The notes under the pieces are model-generated. The model was not told the DNA's origin. It did not search any database and saw nothing but the letters and a program-made list of their open reading frames with translations. From the NCBI GenBank assembly GCA_021159265.1, contig JAGGSD010000353.1, forward strand, positions 1-7,218: a DNA stretch of 7,218 nucleotides, read 5' to 3'. Below, piece by piece: positions 6,199 through 7,218 of this stretch (the first letter of the stretch is position 1; every line of letters starts with the position of its first letter). Source of the DNA: Syntrophobacterales bacterium. GTDB taxonomy: Bacteria; Desulfobacterota; Syntrophia; Syntrophales; UBA6807. The position numbers and the translations under genes were made by a program.

Positions 6199-6636
6199 TT
6201 ACTCAGCCTTGATCAAAATCTTTTTAGGTTTATCCTCTTCTGCGCGCGGCAGTGTGATACGGAGAACCCCGTCATTGTATTTTGCGTCCACTTTCTCTGC
6301 CTCGACCTTGAAAGGCAGCTGAACGGTACGTGAAAACTTGCCGTAACCGCGCTCGCGACGATGGTACGTTTTATCCTCCCCCTGCTCTTGCCCGGGGCGA
6401 ACACCACTGAGCGTGAGGGTGTCTCCGACTACGGAGATGTTTATCTCTTCAGGACTTAAACCCGGAACCTCGGTAGTAACGATCGCGTCGTCTCCGCTTG
6501 TCCAGATATTAATCGGAGGAAAATCACTAGCATGGAACCGGGTAACACCCGAAAACAAACGATCCATCTCCCTTCTTAAATGCTGGATCTCACGAAAAGG
6601 ATCCGACCCTCTCCTGTACTCTTCTGTCCATAACAT
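6199..6636 (-). CDS. Hsp20/alpha-crystallin small heat-shock protein (first in operon)
   Basis: This 145-aa holdase has an N-terminal arm (1-39) with the amphipathic segment DPFREIQHLRREMDRLF typical of bacterial class A small heat-shock proteins. An alpha-crystallin domain (about 40-131) follows, from PPINIWTSGDDAIV through VPGLSPEEINISVVGDTLTLSG to the signature YNDGVLRITLPR (GVL 123-125). It ends with an ILI anchor (140-142). I chose ATG at 6636 rather than the upstream in-frame ATG at 6675. A perfect AGGAGGT (complement of 6644-6650) sits 7 nt from 6636, and the extra 13 residues (MGMIKNRRKEVIF) would simply translate the SD region. It is the first gene after the promoter, and its leader may control the whole operon. 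Confidence 0.95.
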   Translation of the reverse strand: MLWTEEYRRGSDPFREIQHLRREMDRLFSGVTRFHASDFPPINIWTSGDDAIVTTEVPGLSPEEINISVVGDTLTLSGVRPGQEQGEDKTYHRRERGYGKFSRTVQLPFKVEAEKVDAKYNDGVLRITLPRAEEDKPKKILIKAE

Positions 6637-6706
6637 AAAAATTACCTCCTTTCTCCTGTTTTTGATCATTCCCATAGCCGGCTTATCCGGAATCTGATCA
6701 GGTTTT
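6637..6706 (-). promoter_or_regulatory. Structured 5' leader of the hsp20 operon, possible RNA thermometer
   Basis: In minus-strand RNA, UGAUC (complement of 6696-6700) pairs with GAUCA (6663-6667). After a two-base bulge, AUUCC (6689-6693) pairs with GGAAU (6668-6672). A flanking AAAACCU (6700-6706) can pair with AGGU (6644-6647) plus UUUU (6637-6640), covering the 3' half of the SD and the bases just before the start codon. Weak A-U pairing over an SD in a heat-shock leader is how RNA thermometers work. It is not a recognisable ROSE or fourU element, and the assignment is inference. Confidence 0.3.
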
Positions 6707-6722
6707 AACCTCTTTCAGACAT

Positions 6723-6750
6723 AATTTATTCATGGAATCTGTCTTGTCAA
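6723..6750 (-). promoter_or_regulatory. Sigma70-like promoter of the hsp20 operon
   Basis: On the minus strand a perfect TTGACA (complement of 6745-6750) is followed after 16 nt by TAAATT (complement of 6723-6728), which matches TATAAT at 4 of 6 positions. This puts the transcript start near 6716 and gives a leader of about 80 nt. I see no CIRCE element (TTAGCACTC-N9-GAGTGCTAA) and no properly spaced sigma32 pair (CTTGAA with CCCCAT). Confidence 0.5.
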
Positions 6751-6890
6751 GAGTGGTGGGGTAACTGCAAAGAAATACAGAGAAAATACAGGAAGGGGGT
6801 TAAGTCGCCATTTGACTTATGTATGATGGCATTCTTAATTGCTTCACATTGCTTTCGCAGTCGATGGTCTTTCTGAAGGCATTTTTTCAT
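6747..6890 (-). CDS. Possible small ORF, 47 aa, unknown
   Basis: An ATG at 6890 opens a 47-codon frame beginning MKKCLQKDHRLRKQCEAI and ending in a hydrophobic, unconserved-looking tail. The first half is basic and helix-prone. Its start abuts the stop of the ORF at 6891-7016 (TGA then ATG), and its end overlaps the -35 box of the hsp20 promoter. No convincing SD is present. I recognise no family. It may be chance or a decayed gene. Confidence 0.15.
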   Translation of the reverse strand: MKKCLQKDHRLRKQCEAIKNAIIHKSNGDLTPFLYFLCISLQLPHHS

Positions 6891-7016
6891 TCACCCCACA
6901 ACCCTGCCGGCAGAAGAACTGTAGCCGCTGAGACTGAATTTGGCACTGATTACCAGTAAGCCGCCCTTTCCAAGCATACGAACCCAGATAGATCGCAATA
7001 AGTTAAACAGAGTCAT
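6891..7016 (-). CDS. Possible small ORF, 41 aa, unknown
   Basis: An ATG at 7016 opens a 41-codon frame beginning MTLFNLLRSIWVRMLGKGG and ending SSSAGRVVG. It contains a hydrophobic stretch (GGLLVISAKFSL). A purine-rich AAAGGGGGT directly abuts the ATG, too close for a good SD, and an in-frame stop lies 9 codons upstream. It could be a gene fragment left by a mobile element. I recognise no family. Confidence 0.2.
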   Translation of the reverse strand: MTLFNLLRSIWVRMLGKGGLLVISAKFSLSGYSSSAGRVVG

Positions 7017-7049
7017 ACCCCCTTTGGGAGACCCAAGTGGTCATTTTTA

Positions 7050-7078
7050 TTGACACAAGAGGATGACTTTTCTATACT
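7050..7078 (+). promoter_or_regulatory. Near-consensus sigma70 promoter reading rightward
   Basis: A perfect TTGACA (7050-7055) and TATACT (7073-7078, 5 of 6 matches to TATAAT) are separated by exactly 17 nt. The predicted transcript start is about 7084-7086. This is the best promoter in the window and points off the right edge. Confidence 0.6.
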
Positions 7079-7083
7079 CCTCC

Positions 7084-7218
7084 ATGAAAAATGATCTCAT
7101 AAATGACTCCGTTGATTTACGAGGATTGTCGTTCAAGATCAAGCCTGCCTGTGCGTTGCCTGTCTGCGTGCGGACACGCACAGGCAGGCACGCAGACAGG
7201 GCATGCGAAAAAAATAAC
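7084..7218 (+). CDS. Possible leaderless ORF, partial, running off the right edge
   Basis: The ATG at 7084 starts a frame open for 45 codons to the window end. It begins MKNDLINDSVDLRGLSFKIK and then becomes Cys/Arg/Ala-rich where it crosses the GC-rich repeat block. No SD lies at usable distance, but the promoter just upstream predicts transcription to begin on or next to this ATG, so translation, if real, would be leaderless. The sequence is too short to assign. It may instead be a non-coding transcript. Confidence 0.25.
   Translation, partial: MKNDLINDSVDLRGLSFKIKPACALPVCVRTRTGRHADRACEKNN
7143..7203. repeat. Two interleaved inverted repeats (A-B-A'-B')
   Basis: Arm A (GCCTGCCTGTGCGT, 7143-7156) is the exact reverse complement of A' (7176-7189). 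Arm B (core CCTGTCTGCGTGC, 7159-7171) is the exact reverse complement of B' (7188-7200), and the pairing extends to 7157 and 7203 with one extra G. A and B are themselves related tandem units: TGCCTGTGCGT and TGCCTGTCTGCGT differ by a two-base insertion. The crossed order means the two stems exclude each other as simple hairpins or form a pseudoknot. An A-run follows on the + strand, so it is not an intrinsic terminator. Confidence 0.8.

Noticed and set aside
6637..6750. CIRCE operator or sigma32 promoter for the heat-shock genes
   Set aside because: I searched by eye for TTAGCACTC/GAGTGCTAA and for CTTGAA with CCCCAT at usual spacing. Only a CTTGACA near a CCATGAAT at about 10 nt was seen, which is too short.
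6801..6819. TAAGTC / GACTTA inverted repeat with 7-nt loop
   Set aside because: The stem is only 6 bp, with no T-run and no gene context, so chance is the simplest explanation.
7143..7218. Intrinsic terminator at the right edge
   Set aside because: The hairpins are followed by A residues on the + strand, and on the minus strand the T-run precedes the hairpin instead of following it.

Overview
The window looks like a chromosomal segment of a Gram-negative anaerobe, most likely a Desulfobacterota (former Deltaproteobacteria) member, possibly of the Syntrophus/Smithella type. This placement is inference. It rests on the gene order prs-rplY-pth, a long CTC-type L25, a K+-dependent membrane pyrophosphatase, and a tandem set of small heat-shock genes of the kind common in that group. 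No rRNA or other decisive taxonomic marker is present.

Left half (1-4493, + strand): a compact four-gene operon. prs (PRPP synthase), rplY (5S rRNA-binding protein L25), pth (peptidyl-tRNA hydrolase) and hppA (membrane-bound, ion-pumping pyrophosphatase) are separated by 9, 42 and 9 nt. Shine-Dalgarno (SD) sequences sit in or near the preceding stop codons. A clear hairpin with a T-run ends the operon at 4455-4493. The first three genes are the usual nucleotide/translation housekeeping set. hppA is an added energy-conserving member that could consume the PPi made by biosynthetic reactions.

Middle (4494-5268): no intact gene. This gap between convergent operons holds mobile-element debris. 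There is the 3' end of a group II intron: a maturase/reverse-transcriptase C-terminus broken by three small frameshifts, followed by well-preserved RNA domains V and VI. Next comes a ~139-bp nested imperfect palindrome of the GTCATTGCGAG / GCAATCTC type, then a perfect 14-bp hairpin just behind the heat-shock operon.

Right half (5269-6750, - strand): three tandem, mutually divergent Hsp20/alpha-crystallin genes, tightly spaced and each with a strong SD. They probably run from one sigma70-like promoter. The ~80-nt 5' leader can fold so that part of the first SD is paired, so it is a candidate RNA thermometer.

Far right (6751-7218): no recognised gene. It contains two tiny overlapping minus-strand ORFs of unknown status and a near-consensus rightward sigma70 promoter. 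The predicted transcription start of that promoter falls on an ATG opening a frame that runs off the window. It also contains a GC-rich block of two interleaved inverted repeats in A-B-A'-B' order, which lies inside that open frame.

I found no complete undescribed system. The most notable items are the decaying intron, the interleaved repeat block with its promoter, and the possible thermosensing leader.
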